A DNA stretch of 64,000 nt from Chitinophaga nivalis (GCF_025989125.1 NZ_JAPDNR010000001.1:682001-746000); one strand, 5' to 3'; positions 17,593 through 27,199 are shown, counted from the stretch's first letter. Numbers and translations are program-made. Notes: generated by a model not told the origin, from the sequence alone.

Positions 17593-17889
17593 ATGAAGAA
17601 AATTATCGGCATATTTCTGTTGAGCCTAATGGTCTCCCAACTGCTTCCCATCAAGGAAGTAGGGAAATTGCTTTTTAATAATCAGATTGTAGAAGAACAT
17701 CCGGTGGATTGTAACGCGGATCATCTGAAGCTGGCAAAAGAGCTGAAGTTCTGCAAGCAATTCGACGGGGAACTGCAGTTTAATCCATTACTCTTCCTCG
17801 GCGTATTGCACAATCATTTAATGGAAGATATTCCCAGCAACCCTGCTCAGGAAATACATGCCCCCCCTCCCAACGTCTTTATAGCGTAA
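17593..17889 (+). CDS. Small secreted protein upstream of SulP
   Basis: A 98-residue protein with a signal peptide (MKKIIGIFLLSLMVSQLLPI). The mature part has two Cys (VDCNADH and KFCKQFD) and a His-bearing LGVLHNHLMED, and ends APPPNVFIA. No family recognised. The ATG at 17593 gives a normal signal sequence; an in-frame ATG at 17581 is the alternative. It sits 210 nt before the SulP gene in the same direction. A possible metal-related or accessory role in carbon uptake is speculation. Confidence 0.6.
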   Translation: MKKIIGIFLLSLMVSQLLPIKEVGKLLFNNQIVEEHPVDCNADHLKLAKELKFCKQFDGELQFNPLLFLGVLHNHLMEDIPSNPAQEIHAPPPNVFIA

Positions 17890-18099
17890 ATCACACTGGC
17901 GGTCCTGTCTATGGGCGGCCTTCTTACATTCCAGTTACTTATTTATTTTATTTCCATTACTGCCGGACTCCCTGTACCCGCATCTGAGATACGTGTATAC
18001 AGTTCGCAACAGTAGTATTTATCACTTAGTGTATCCTATACGGTTGCAGTCGATACTGCTATCCGGTAGTTCGATCCCGCAACGGAAAAGCTTATTGTT

Positions 18100-19749
18100 A
18101 TGAACAAGCAAACATCCTTATTCTCAAATATCAAAGGCGACTTCTCATCAGGTCTCGTCGTTTTTCTCATCGCCGTGCCCCTGTGTTTAGGCATCGCCCT
18201 GGCTTCCGGTGCCCCTTTATTTGCCGGTATGATCTCCGGCATAGTGGGTGGCATTGTGATTGGTTTCCTGAGTGGTTCCCAGCTGAGCGTGAGCGGACCA
18301 GCAGCAGGATTGACAGCAGTAGTACTCACCGCCATTACCAAACTGGGCATGTTTGATATATTCCTGCTGAGTGTTGTTATTGCCGGCGCCATACAACTCC
18401 TGTTCGGTTTAATCAAAGCCGGTACCGTCGCCAATTATTTCCCGTCCAATGTCATCACTGGTATGTTGACCGCCATTGGTATTATCATCATTTTAAAGCA
18501 ATTGCCACACGCCTTCGGGTATGATGCAGATGCAAACGGTGATTTCACCTTTTTACAGGCAGACGGCGAAAATACTTTCAGTGCACTTTTTTCCATCATT
18601 AACCATATCAACTTTGGTGCGACACTAATTACCATCATCTCCATTTTTATTATTCTGTACTGGAGCAAGATCCCGAAACTGAATGTTGTGCCGGCACCGC
18701 TCGTGGCAGTAATTGCAGGCATTGGACTCAATGTCGCTTTTGCTGGCAATGACGTGCTGGCATTGGGATCAAATCACCTGGTAAGCTTACCCGTTCCGAA
18801 AAGCTTCCAGGATTTTATTGGTCAGTTTACCCTGCCCAATTTCGCAGCTATCAGTAATAAAGAAGTGTGGATAACTGCCGTTACGATTGCGATCGTAGCT
18901 TCTGTTGAAACATTACTGAATGTGGAAGCAACAGACAAACTGGACCCGATGAAACGCCACACCTCTCCCAACAGAGAATTAAAGGCACAGGGTATTGGTA
19001 ACATCATAAGTGGTATGATTGGTGGTTTGCCTATTACCTCCGTTATTGTGCGCTCCAGCGCCAATATCAATGCCGGCGGTAAAACCAAACTGGCTACCAT
19101 GGTACATGGTACCTTATTACTGGTATGTGCAGCGATCATTCCTACCGTGTTAAATATGATTCCGCTGGCTACACTGGCTGCCGTATTGCTGGTAACCGGT
19201 TATAAACTGTGTAAAATATCCATCTTCAAAGAGATGTTTAAAAACGGTAAATACCAATGGATACCTTTCGTAGTTACTGTATTGGCAATCGTATTTACAG
19301 ATCTGCTGATTGGTATTGCTTTGGGTATGGCCGTAAGTGTACTGGCTATTTTACGGGGTAATATGAAAAGCTCTTATTTCTTCCGTAAAGAAAAATATCA
19401 TTCCGGTGATAATATCCGGCTGGAACTGGCACAGGAAGTTTCTTTCCTCAATAAAGCCAGCATCCTCCTGACATTAGATCATATGCCACCTAATGTAACC
19501 CTGATTATTGACGCACATAAAACCGCTTATATCGATTTTGACGTGCTGCAAACCATCCGGGAATTTAAAGAAATCAAAGCGCCGCAGCATAACATCAAAG
19601 TTATCCTGACAGGCTTTAAACCAGTGTATAACATTCAGAATACACCGGACCTGTCGCCGGAAGAACAGTCGAAGTTAAACTCCGGACAAGTGCATACTAT
19701 TTCCAGTGGTAATCACAAAGAGCTGCTAAAGGAATTGCAATTGAACTAA
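18100..19749 (+). CDS. SulP family inorganic anion transporter
   Basis: A 549-residue SLC26/SulP transporter. The transmembrane core begins with GDFSSGLVVFLIAVPLCLGIALASGAPL and contains the SGPAAGLTAVV motif and the RELKAQGIGNIISGMIGGLPIT segment. A C-terminal STAS domain (about 440-549, VTLIIDAHKTAYIDFDVL) is present. SulP proteins carry sulfate, bicarbonate or other anions. Because a beta carbonic anhydrase follows 82 nt downstream, bicarbonate is the likeliest substrate, though this is inference from context. Confidence 0.9.
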   Translation: MNKQTSLFSNIKGDFSSGLVVFLIAVPLCLGIALASGAPLFAGMISGIVGGIVIGFLSGSQLSVSGPAAGLTAVVLTAITKLGMFDIFLLSVVIAGAIQLLFGLIKAGTVANYFPSNVITGMLTAIGIIIILKQLPHAFGYDADANGDFTFLQADGENTFSALFSIINHINFGATLITIISIFIILYWSKIPKLNVVPAPLVAVIAGIGLNVAFAGNDVLALGSNHLVSLPVPKSFQDFIGQFTLPNFAAISNKEVWITAVTIAIVASVETLLNVEATDKLDPMKRHTSPNRELKAQGIGNIISGMIGGLPITSVIVRSSANINAGGKTKLATMVHGTLLLVCAAIIPTVLNMIPLATLAAVLLVTGYKLCKISIFKEMFKNGKYQWIPFVVTVLAIVFTDLLIGIALGMAVSVLAILRGNMKSSYFFRKEKYHSGDNIRLELAQEVSFLNKASILLTLDHMPPNVTLIIDAHKTAYIDFDVLQTIREFKEIKAPQHNIKVILTGFKPVYNIQNTPDLSPEEQSKLNSGQVHTISSGNHKELLKELQLN

Positions 19750-19831
19750 AGAAGCGCTCATCTCGAACGCAGGGTAAGGATTAATAGGGAAACCATGCTT
19801 ATCTGTCGTTCATTTTTAAAACCATCAAAAA

Positions 19832-20515
19832 ATGAAAAAAATGAAAACACTCAATAAAAAATCTCAAGGCGATCTCACTCCAAATAAAACACTTGAACTG
19901 TTAAAAGACGGCAATAAACGTTTCGTTTATAACCTGCGGCTGAACCGCAATCTTTTACAGATGGTGAATGAAACTTCCGACGGCCAATGGCCCATGGCAG
20001 CTATCGTTAGCTGTATGGATTCCCGTACTTCTGCAGAATTGATTTTTGATCAGGGACTGGGCGATATTTTCAGCATTCGTTTAGCCGGCAACGTGATTTC
20101 CGATAACGTACTCGGTAGCCTGGAGTATGCTTGTAAAGCAGCCGGTTCCAAATTTATTGTGGTACTGGGACATACCAAATGCGGAGCCATCAAAGGCGCC
20201 TGCGATGGCGTGGAAATGGGTAACCTCACAGGGCTGCTCAGCAAAATCCGGCCGGCCATCTTTGCGGAAAAAACGATTACCGAAAACCGGAACTCTCACA
20301 ACCACGCATTTGTGGATGCGGTAACCAATCTGCATGTGGAACGTTCTGTGCAGGCGATTATGGAACAAAGCCATATCCTGCGTGATATGATCCTGAAAGG
20401 AGAAGTAGGTATTATCGGGGCTGTTTATGATGTGGAAACCGGCGTAGTGAGCTTTATGGACCACACGCTCATCCTGCAGAACAGCGAAGCCAATGAAACC
20501 GCTGCTGCCGTTTAA
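19832..20515 (+). CDS. Beta-class carbonic anhydrase
   Basis: A 227-residue enzyme interconverting CO2 and bicarbonate. The zinc ligands and dyad are seen: SCMDSR (C61, D63, R65) and GHTKCGAI (H114, C117). RLAGNVI and LEYACKAAGSKFIVVLGH are family-typical. It is cotranscribed with the SulP transporter, giving a transporter-anhydrase pair as found for bicarbonate uptake in other bacteria. The start at 19832 has a nearby in-frame alternative at 19841. Confidence 0.93.
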   Translation: MKKMKTLNKKSQGDLTPNKTLELLKDGNKRFVYNLRLNRNLLQMVNETSDGQWPMAAIVSCMDSRTSAELIFDQGLGDIFSIRLAGNVISDNVLGSLEYACKAAGSKFIVVLGHTKCGAIKGACDGVEMGNLTGLLSKIRPAIFAEKTITENRNSHNHAFVDAVTNLHVERSVQAIMEQSHILRDMILKGEVGIIGAVYDVETGVVSFMDHTLILQNSEANETAAAV

Positions 20516-20567
20516 TACCGGCAAAGACTGAGAATAAGATGTTTGCTTTCTGATAGGGTATCACAAA

Positions 20568-20636
20568 AGGAGGCGTTAATATACTGGTTATACAATCTTT
20601 AGGGGTGATTGACAAGCCAGTGGTTAACGACCTCCT
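20568..20636. terminator. Long-loop inverted repeat between convergent genes
   Basis: AGGAGGCGTTAA at 20568-20579 pairs with TTAACGACCTCCT at 20624-20636 with one bulged base, enclosing about 44 nt. It sits between the carbonic anhydrase stop and the convergent aminotransferase stop at 20645. Weak evidence for a shared terminator. Confidence 0.3.
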
Positions 20637-20644
20637 TCTTTTAT

Positions 20645-21778
20645 TTATATCCGGGCCAGCCTGGCGGCGGCTTCCTCCAGGGTTGTTTTCTTTTTGGCAA
20701 AACACAGCCGGATTACCCGGTCATCCTTCCCATCCTGATAAAATGCCGAAATCGGAATCGTTGCAACGCCAAACTCTTTGGTAATACGGGTGGCAAAAGC
20801 TTTATCTCCCTCATCCGAAATCCGGTCGTATTTCACCAGCTGAAAATAGCTTCCCTTGCTGGATAAAGGGGTGAAACGGGTATCTTTCAGCAACGACAGG
20901 AAGTAATCTCTTTTCTCCTGATAAAAGGCCGGCAGCTCCAGATAATGGGATGGTGTTTCCAGGAACCTGGCCAGTCCATACTGCATCGGTGTATTTACCG
21001 AAAAACACAGGTATTGGTGTACTTTCCGGTATTCCTGCATAAGGCGTTCCGGCGCCACGCAATATCCCATCTTCCAGCCGGTATTGTGAAATACCTTGCC
21101 AAAGGAAAACGTCACAAAGCTGTTACGATAAATAGCCGGATAACGTAAAATACTGTGATGCAGCGCGCCATCAAAAATAAGGTGTTCATATACCTCGTCA
21201 GACAGCACCAGCAAATCAAATTCTGCTACCAGCTTTTCCAGTTCCTGGATATCATTTTCCTGCAGAATACTACCTGTGGGATTATGAGGCGTATTCAGCA
21301 TAATCATGCGGGTACGCGGCGTTATTTTACTGCGCACGGTTGCCCAGTCGATCCGGTAATCCGGAAAAGACAGCGGAATCAATACCGGTTTACCGCCGTT
21401 GACCAACACATTGGGGATATAGCTGTCATAGGCCGGTTCAAAAATGATGACTTCATCACCGGGATGTATACACGTAGCTATCGCAGTAAAGATGGCATAA
21501 GTACCGCCGGGGGTAATGGTAATTTCGGTATCCGGGTTTACTTCCTGCTGATAAAGGGCATTGATCTTGGCCGCGATGGTGGTGCGGAGCGGCATTAATC
21601 CCGGCATGGGGGCATACTGGTTGTGGCCTTGCTGCATGGCTTCATTTACCATGGCTTTCAGCTCATCACTGCAGTCGTAATCCGGAAATCCCTGAGAGAG
21701 GTTAATGGCTTTATTTTCTGCAGCCAGGGCTGACATCACAGAAAATATAGTAGTGCCGGTGTTTGGCAGTTTTGACAT
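20645..21778 (-). CDS. Methionine aminotransferase (YbdL-like)
   Basis: A 377-residue class I/II PLP aminotransferase. The Schiff-base lysine is K228 in FSFGKVFHNTGWKMGY; NTPHNPTGS (N166) and SDEVYE (D194) bind PLP. The N-terminal INLSQGFPDYDCSDEL and the FCF-like CFAKKKTTLEEAA ending match the YbdL/kynurenine-aminotransferase-like group that prefers methionine. It transaminates methionine to 2-oxo-4-methylthiobutanoate, the last step of methionine salvage. Specificity is inferred from subgroup resemblance. Confidence 0.85.
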   Translation of the reverse strand: MSKLPNTGTTIFSVMSALAAENKAINLSQGFPDYDCSDELKAMVNEAMQQGHNQYAPMPGLMPLRTTIAAKINALYQQEVNPDTEITITPGGTYAIFTAIATCIHPGDEVIIFEPAYDSYIPNVLVNGGKPVLIPLSFPDYRIDWATVRSKITPRTRMIMLNTPHNPTGSILQENDIQELEKLVAEFDLLVLSDEVYEHLIFDGALHHSILRYPAIYRNSFVTFSFGKVFHNTGWKMGYCVAPERLMQEYRKVHQYLCFSVNTPMQYGLARFLETPSHYLELPAFYQEKRDYFLSLLKDTRFTPLSSKGSYFQLVKYDRISDEGDKAFATRITKEFGVATIPISAFYQDGKDDRVIRLCFAKKKTTLEEAAARLARI

Positions 21779-21804
21779 AAATAAAGATTTGACCGTTTTT
21801 TATT

Positions 21805-21873
21805 TTGAAATAAAGGTATTTAATGTTGACAGTAATATCATCCTGCTGTCTCGATCAAATACCTTTATTTCAA
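21805..21873. other. Nested inverted repeat between manC and aminotransferase gene
   Basis: Outer arms 21805-21821 and 21857-21873 are perfectly complementary (17 bp). The 35-nt loop contains a further GACAG/CTGTC pair (21828-21832 and 21846-21850). It lies 21 nt after the manC stop and 26 nt before the aminotransferase start. No U-tract follows on either strand, so it may be a leader structure or RNA-processing signal rather than a simple terminator. Confidence 0.5.
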
Positions 21874-21893
21874 TAACGGGTCGGATCTTTATC

Positions 21894-22985
21894 CTATAAA
21901 AACTTCTCGCCTTTGTTACGTTTTATTTCTCCTACATATTCTTTGATCTGCTGTTCATTTTCCTTTTTGCAGATCATTAATACATCGTGGGTATCAATCA
22001 CGATAAATTCATCCAGTCCCTGTAAGAGTACCAATTTATCGTTGGGTGCTTTTACCATACAACGGGTAGCATCTATCACCACCACATTCTTACCTTGTAC
22101 AGCATTGCCCAGGTAATCTTTTTCCAGGTTTTCGTAGGCCGATGCCCAGGTACCGAGATCGCTCCAACCGAAGTTGGAAGGAATCACATATACGTTGCCG
22201 GCTTTTTCCATAATACCATAATCGATGGAGATGTTGGTACATTGTGGATATACCCGGTCAATCACTTCTTTTTCCTGCGGCGTATTAAGTGCAAAAGTGC
22301 TTTGTTCAAACAGTTCATCGATTTCCGGTAAATACTGTTTGAATGCTGCCAGGATGGTTTTCACATTCCAGACAAAGATGCCGGCATTCCATAGGAAATC
22401 GCCGCTTTGCAGGAATGTTTTCGCCAGTTCCAGGTTAGGCTTTTCTGTAAATGTCTTCACCTGGTATACATTATCTGCCACTTGCTGCGGCTCAAACTGA
22501 ATATAGCCGTAACCGGTATCCGGGCGGGTAGGCTTAATACCCAGGGTCAGGAGTGCGCTGTGTTTTTGAACAAACAGCAAGGCATTCAGACAGGCATTGG
22601 TAAAAGCCGGACCGTCCATAATCAGGTGATCAGCGGGCGCGCATATAATGTTGGCCAGCGGGTCCTGTTTGTGGATTTTGTGGGAAATGTAGGCGACGCA
22701 GGGAGCTGTATTTTTACGGGAAGGCTCACTCACAATATTTTCCTCTGCCAGATCCGGTAGCTGTTCACTCACCTTGGAAGTATATTGCTGATGCGTTACC
22801 ACAAAGATATTCTCCTTTGGTATGAACTGTATAAAACGTTCATACGTCCACTGGAGGAGGGTTTTCCCGGTATTCAGGATATCCAGGAATTGCTTGGGAT
22901 TGTCGGTGCGGCTATGGGGCCAGAAGCGACTGCCTATTCCCCCCGCCATAATGGCCACATAAAAATGGCTGTTCAGCTGTGTCAT
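21894..22985 (-). CDS. manC: Mannose-1-phosphate guanylyltransferase
   Basis: A 363-residue nucleotidyltransferase making GDP-mannose from GTP and mannose-1-phosphate. The catalytic loop AIMAGGIGSRFWPHSR (12-27) and NPKQF are diagnostic. Further family landmarks are CAPADH, FTEKP and NAGIFVW. It is the short form that lacks the fused phosphomannose isomerase domain of E. coli ManC, as is usual in Bacteroidota. Its start is 2 nt after the kdsD stop, so the two form an operon for surface polysaccharide precursors. Confidence 0.93.
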   Translation of the reverse strand: MTQLNSHFYVAIMAGGIGSRFWPHSRTDNPKQFLDILNTGKTLLQWTYERFIQFIPKENIFVVTHQQYTSKVSEQLPDLAEENIVSEPSRKNTAPCVAYISHKIHKQDPLANIICAPADHLIMDGPAFTNACLNALLFVQKHSALLTLGIKPTRPDTGYGYIQFEPQQVADNVYQVKTFTEKPNLELAKTFLQSGDFLWNAGIFVWNVKTILAAFKQYLPEIDELFEQSTFALNTPQEKEVIDRVYPQCTNISIDYGIMEKAGNVYVIPSNFGWSDLGTWASAYENLEKDYLGNAVQGKNVVVIDATRCMVKAPNDKLVLLQGLDEFIVIDTHDVLMICKKENEQQIKEYVGEIKRNKGEKFL

Positions 22986-22987
22986 TT

Positions 22988-23962
22988 CTAAATAATTCCT
23001 TCTCTGATTAAATCATGTAAGTGAATAATACCTCTATACTGCTCTCCTTCCATGACCAGCAGTTGTGTGATGTCGTGGTGACGCATCATTTCCAATGCGT
23101 TGATCGCCAATTCATCCTGTTGAATCATTTTAGGGTGCAGTGACATAATATCTTTTGCAGTTACGGCAGCGGCCGGCACATTTTTCTCCAGCATTCTGCG
23201 CAGGTCTCCGTCTGTAATGATACCCCGGAGTAATCCTTGTTCATCCAATACAGCGGTAACACCCAGCATTTTAGACGATATTTCCACAATCACTTCTCTT
23301 AAAGAAGCGTTGTCTAAAACCTGGGGCGCCTGATGTTGTTTGCTCAGGTCTCCTACCTTAAGATACAACTTCTTACCCAATGCGCCGCCGGGGTGAAATT
23401 TGGCAAAATCCGCCGCTGTGAAGCCATGCCATTCGATCAGGCAAACGGCTAAAGCATCCCCCATCGCCAGCTGGGCGGTGGTGCTGGTAGTAGGCGCCAG
23501 GTTATTGGGACAAGCTTCCTGACTCACCGTCGTGTTCAATACATAGTCCGCTTCTGTTGCCAGAAAAGAGGCTGTATTTCCCACCATGGCCACCAGGGTG
23601 TTGCCAAAATTTTTTACCAGGGGAACCAGTACTTTTATTTCCGCGGAGGTACCGCTTTTGGAAATACACATTACGATATCTTCCTGCCGGATCATACCCA
23701 GGTCACCATGGATAGCATCCGCCGCGTGCATGAAAAGCGCCGCGGTACCGGTAGAGTTCAGGGTGGCTACAATTTTCTGCGCAATAATGGCACTTTTACC
23801 GATACCTGTTACCACCAGTCGCCCTTCACATTGGGCAACAAGCTCCACCACTTTCTCAAAGTCGGCATCTATAAATTGCTGCAAATCATTAATTGCTGAG
23901 GCCTCCATCGCAATTGTGCGCCTGGCTGTCTGTCCTATGTTAATGCTTTGATTCCTTTTCAT
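22988..23962 (-). CDS. kdsD: Arabinose-5-phosphate isomerase (KpsF/GutQ family)
   Basis: A 324-residue enzyme with an N-terminal SIS domain (about 35-170; LVVTGIGKSAIIAQKIVATLNSTG, CISKSGTSAEI) and two C-terminal CBS domains (about 210-324). It converts ribulose-5-phosphate to arabinose-5-phosphate, first step of Kdo synthesis for lipopolysaccharide. HGDLGM and FHPGGALGKK are KdsD-typical active-site segments. It leads the operon with the mannose pyrophosphorylase gene. Confidence 0.93.
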   Translation of the reverse strand: MKRNQSINIGQTARRTIAMEASAINDLQQFIDADFEKVVELVAQCEGRLVVTGIGKSAIIAQKIVATLNSTGTAALFMHAADAIHGDLGMIRQEDIVMCISKSGTSAEIKVLVPLVKNFGNTLVAMVGNTASFLATEADYVLNTTVSQEACPNNLAPTTSTTAQLAMGDALAVCLIEWHGFTAADFAKFHPGGALGKKLYLKVGDLSKQHQAPQVLDNASLREVIVEISSKMLGVTAVLDEQGLLRGIITDGDLRRMLEKNVPAAAVTAKDIMSLHPKMIQQDELAINALEMMRHHDITQLLVMEGEQYRGIIHLHDLIREGII

Positions 23963-24083
23963 GACGATTTACAAATTTATCATTTTTTAGTCAGCACTGG
24001 TGCTATCACGTAATTAATATTGATACTCCGCGTTTTTTCAGTAACTTCGTGTCCCCTAAAAAACATATAAACATAATTCGTCA

Positions 24084-24111
24084 TTTGTTAGTTCTTTAGA
24101 GTTTAAATTTG
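24084..24111 (+). promoter_or_regulatory. Candidate recQ promoter
   Basis: TTTG (24084-24087), 16 nt, then TAAATTTG (24104-24111). The -10 box ends 6 nt before the recQ ATG at 24118, so a transcript from it would be leaderless or nearly so. Confidence 0.4.
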
Positions 24112-24117
24112 AATGCA

Positions 24118-26319
24118 ATGGCTGTTGTAAAGGAAAGTTTGATGGATGCATTACGCGAACATTTCGGGTTCGATTCCTTTAAAGGAAACCAGGAAGTAAT
24201 TATAAAAAGCATCCTGGCCGGTAAAGATACTTTTGTCATAATGCCAACTGGTGGAGGTAAGTCACTATGCTACCAATTACCTGCTCTCATGAGCCCTGGT
24301 TGTGCACTAATTGTTTCACCCCTTATTGCTTTAATGAAAAACCAGGTTGATCTGGTACGCGGTTACAGCAGTAAGGATAACGTAGCACACTTCCTGAATT
24401 CCACTCTTTCCAAAGCGCAAATCAAAAAAGTGCGTACAGATCTGCTATCGGGTAAAACCAAGTTGTTGTATGTAGCACCGGAAACGCTCACCAAACAGGA
24501 AAATCTGGACTTTTTCAAGGAACTGAACATTTCATTTATTGCCGTGGATGAGGCGCATTGTATTTCTGAATGGGGACATGATTTCAGACCGGAATACCGT
24601 CGTTTGAAAGAAATGATCGACCAGATCAACGGAAATCTGCCCATTATTGCATTAACCGCTACTGCTACCCCTAAAGTACAGAGCGATATTGTAAAAAACC
24701 TGGCTTTAAATAACGCGAATATCTTTATTTCTTCCTTCAACCGTTCTAACCTGTACTACGAAATCAGGCCAAAACGCAAGAAAGACCAGACGATCAGAGA
24801 TATTGTAAAGTTTATTCACCAGCATAAAGGCAAAAGCGGTATCATCTACACGCTGAACCGTAAAACCACAGAAGAACTGGCAGATATGCTGGTGGCCAAC
24901 AACATCAAGGCCGTTGCTTATCATGCCGGTCTTGATCCGACCACCCGTGCCCAGCGACAGGATATGTTCCTGCATGAAGATACGGAGGTAATTGTGGCCA
25001 CTATTGCTTTTGGAATGGGTATCGATAAGCCGGATGTACGGTTTGTAATTCACTACAACATTCCTAAAAGCCTGGAAAACTACTACCAGGAAACCGGTCG
25101 TGCCGGCCGCGACGGACTGGAAGGTCATTGCGTTTGCTACTACTCTCACAAGGATGTGCAAAAGCTGGAACACCTCATGCGCGATAAATCACTCAGTGAA
25201 CGTGAAATGGGCGCCCAGCTGATTAACGAAACTGTTGCCTACGCCGAAAGTGCTGTGTGCCGCCGTAAAGTTATCCTGCACTACTTCGGAGAACAATTCG
25301 ATCTGGAAAACTGCGGACAATGTGATAACTGCCGCAATCCTAAAGAAAAAATAGAAGTTAAAAACCGCGTTGTTATCATGTTGAAAGCCATCCGTGCCCT
25401 CGAAGAACGGTTTGGCAGCACTTATGTGATCAACATCATTACCGGTAAAACAAGTCCGCAGATCAGCACCTTCCGCCACGATCAGCTGGAGGTTTTCGGC
25501 GAAGGCAAAGAATTCGATGAACACTTCTGGAATTCCCTGATGCGGCAGATGATGCTGGAAGGCCTGATTGAAAAAGATATCGAAGAATACGGCCTGCTGA
25601 AAGTAACCGATAAAGGCAACAAATTCCTGAAGAAGCCTTACTCTATCATGGTGGCCCTGAACCATCAGTTCGATGAAGACGGCGCCGATGAGGAAGAAGA
25701 AGCAACTGCCGAAGCACAGGCCTCTGCAGACCCTGCCCTCTTCGAAATGCTGAAGGAACTGCGCAAAAAAGTGTCGAAGGAAAAGAACCTTCCTCCTTTC
25801 GTGATTTTCCTGGAAACATCCCTGGAAGATATGGCAACGCAATATCCTACCACGGTTCAGGAACTGGAAAAGATCCAGGGCGTGAGTAAGGGTAAAGCTA
25901 TCCGTTACGGTAAACAGTTCGTGGATGTCATTTCCAAATTCGTGGAAGAAAATGATATCGTTAAACCGGATGATTTCGTACTGAAAAGTGTCGTGAATAA
26001 AAGCGGCATGAAAGTATTCATCATCCAGAATATCGATAAAAAAATACCGCTGGAAACCATCGCCAAAAACAAGGAAATCACCCTTTCCCAACTGCTGGAT
26101 GAAATGGAAACCATTGTAGCCAGTGGTACCAAACTGAATATTGATTACTGCCTGGATGAAGAACTGGACGATTACGCCCAGGATGAAATCATGGAGTATT
26201 TTAAAGGATGTGAAACATCCAGCCTGGCACTGGCCCGGGAAGAGCTGATCGAAAACGATTATTCACTGGAACAGCTGAAGCTGATGCGCATCAAGTTCCT
26301 GGTCGTTTACGGCAACTAA
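24118..26319 (+). CDS. recQ: ATP-dependent DNA helicase RecQ
   Basis: A 733-residue superfamily 2 helicase. PTGGGKS (43-49) is motif I, VDEAHCISEWGHDFRPEY is motif II plus the RecQ aromatic-rich loop, ALTATATP is motif III, and QETGRAGRDG is motif VI. A zinc-binding Cys set (CRRK, CGQCDNC), a winged-helix region and an HRDC domain (about 560-635) follow, with about 100 extra C-terminal residues. Acts in recombination and fork repair. The ATG at 24118 is chosen; a TTG at 24109 is also in frame. Confidence 0.95.
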   Translation: MAVVKESLMDALREHFGFDSFKGNQEVIIKSILAGKDTFVIMPTGGGKSLCYQLPALMSPGCALIVSPLIALMKNQVDLVRGYSSKDNVAHFLNSTLSKAQIKKVRTDLLSGKTKLLYVAPETLTKQENLDFFKELNISFIAVDEAHCISEWGHDFRPEYRRLKEMIDQINGNLPIIALTATATPKVQSDIVKNLALNNANIFISSFNRSNLYYEIRPKRKKDQTIRDIVKFIHQHKGKSGIIYTLNRKTTEELADMLVANNIKAVAYHAGLDPTTRAQRQDMFLHEDTEVIVATIAFGMGIDKPDVRFVIHYNIPKSLENYYQETGRAGRDGLEGHCVCYYSHKDVQKLEHLMRDKSLSEREMGAQLINETVAYAESAVCRRKVILHYFGEQFDLENCGQCDNCRNPKEKIEVKNRVVIMLKAIRALEERFGSTYVINIITGKTSPQISTFRHDQLEVFGEGKEFDEHFWNSLMRQMMLEGLIEKDIEEYGLLKVTDKGNKFLKKPYSIMVALNHQFDEDGADEEEEATAEAQASADPALFEMLKELRKKVSKEKNLPPFVIFLETSLEDMATQYPTTVQELEKIQGVSKGKAIRYGKQFVDVISKFVEENDIVKPDDFVLKSVVNKSGMKVFIIQNIDKKIPLETIAKNKEITLSQLLDEMETIVASGTKLNIDYCLDEELDDYAQDEIMEYFKGCETSSLALAREELIENDYSLEQLKLMRIKFLVVYGN

Positions 26320-26349
26320 TTTTTATTTCGGTACGTAAGAGAGAATGCA

Positions 26350-27117
26350 ATGAGTATCAAGAATATACAGGAAACCATCGCTGCCACCCGCGAAGAAGTG
26401 GTACACCACCCGTTATACGCTACTTTAGAAACCTTACAGGATGTACGCATGTTCATGCAATACCATGTATATGCAGTATGGGATTTTATGTCGCTGCTAA
26501 AAGGATTGCAGCAGCAACTCACCTGTGTGGAAGTACCCTGGATACCTAAAGGCAGCGCCGCTACCCGTTACCTGATCAACGAAATTGTAACCGGTGAAGA
26601 GAGCGATGTGGATATGAACGGTGACCGCTGCAGCCATTTTGAATTGTACGAACGCGCCATGCAACAGGCAGGTGCAGATACGCAACAAATAAAAGCGATT
26701 ATAGCCGCTGCAAATGCCGGCAAGTCTATTGGAGCTATCCTGGCTGAATCGGCGCTTCCTGAGGCTGTAAAGGGCTTTTTAGGGTTTACTTTTGACGTGA
26801 TTGCCAGCGGCCAGGCACATATCATGGCTGCGGTCTTTACTTTTGGCCGCGAAGACCTGATCCCGGATATGTTTTATGCCCTGGTAAAAGATCTTGCAGA
26901 GAAGTTTCCCGGCAAGCTGGATACCTTCATCTACTACCTGGAAAGACACATCGAAGTAGACGGCGATCACCACAGTCAACTGGCTATGCAAATGGTACAG
27001 GAACTATGTGGCGACGATCAGCAAAAGTGGACAGAAGCAGCTGAATATGCCCGGCAGTCGCTGTATTGGAGGAATCAACTGTGGAGTGGTATTCTCGCTG
27101 AGAAAGTTTTTTTATAA
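26350..27117 (+). CDS. DUF3050 (heme oxygenase-like fold) protein
   Basis: A 255-residue all-helical protein matching DUF3050. LRMFMQYHVYAVWDFMSLLK-like text (residues 31-51), VPWIPK, LINEIVTGEESD, HFELYERAM and RHIEVDGDHHS are landmarks. The conserved His and Glu residues fit the heme-oxygenase-like diiron/heme superfamily, but no reaction is known to me. It follows recQ by 30 nt and precedes tRNA-Phe. Confidence 0.85.
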   Translation: MSIKNIQETIAATREEVVHHPLYATLETLQDVRMFMQYHVYAVWDFMSLLKGLQQQLTCVEVPWIPKGSAATRYLINEIVTGEESDVDMNGDRCSHFELYERAMQQAGADTQQIKAIIAAANAGKSIGAILAESALPEAVKGFLGFTFDVIASGQAHIMAAVFTFGREDLIPDMFYALVKDLAEKFPGKLDTFIYYLERHIEVDGDHHSQLAMQMVQELCGDDQQKWTEAAEYARQSLYWRNQLWSGILAEKVFL

Positions 27118-27134
27118 AAAATATTTGAAAAAAT

Positions 27135-27164
27135 TTTGCAATTCAAAAGATTGTATTACTTTTG
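27135..27164 (+). promoter_or_regulatory. tRNA-Phe promoter
   Basis: TTTG (27135-27138), 18 nt, then TACTTTTG (27157-27164): a close match to the Bacteroidota primary-sigma consensus. The tRNA begins 36 nt downstream, consistent with a short 5' leader removed by RNase P. Confidence 0.75.
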
Positions 27165-27199
27165 CAATCCCTTCACGAGAGAAGGACAACAAAACAGAT

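Noticed and set aside
21805..21873. SAM riboswitch upstream of the methionine aminotransferase
   Set aside because: No multi-helix junction or known SAM-aptamer motif could be traced, only a nested hairpin.
25189..26091. 300-codon minus-strand frame inside recQ
   Set aside because: Antisense shadow of a clear helicase gene, Phe/His-rich composition typical of such shadows.
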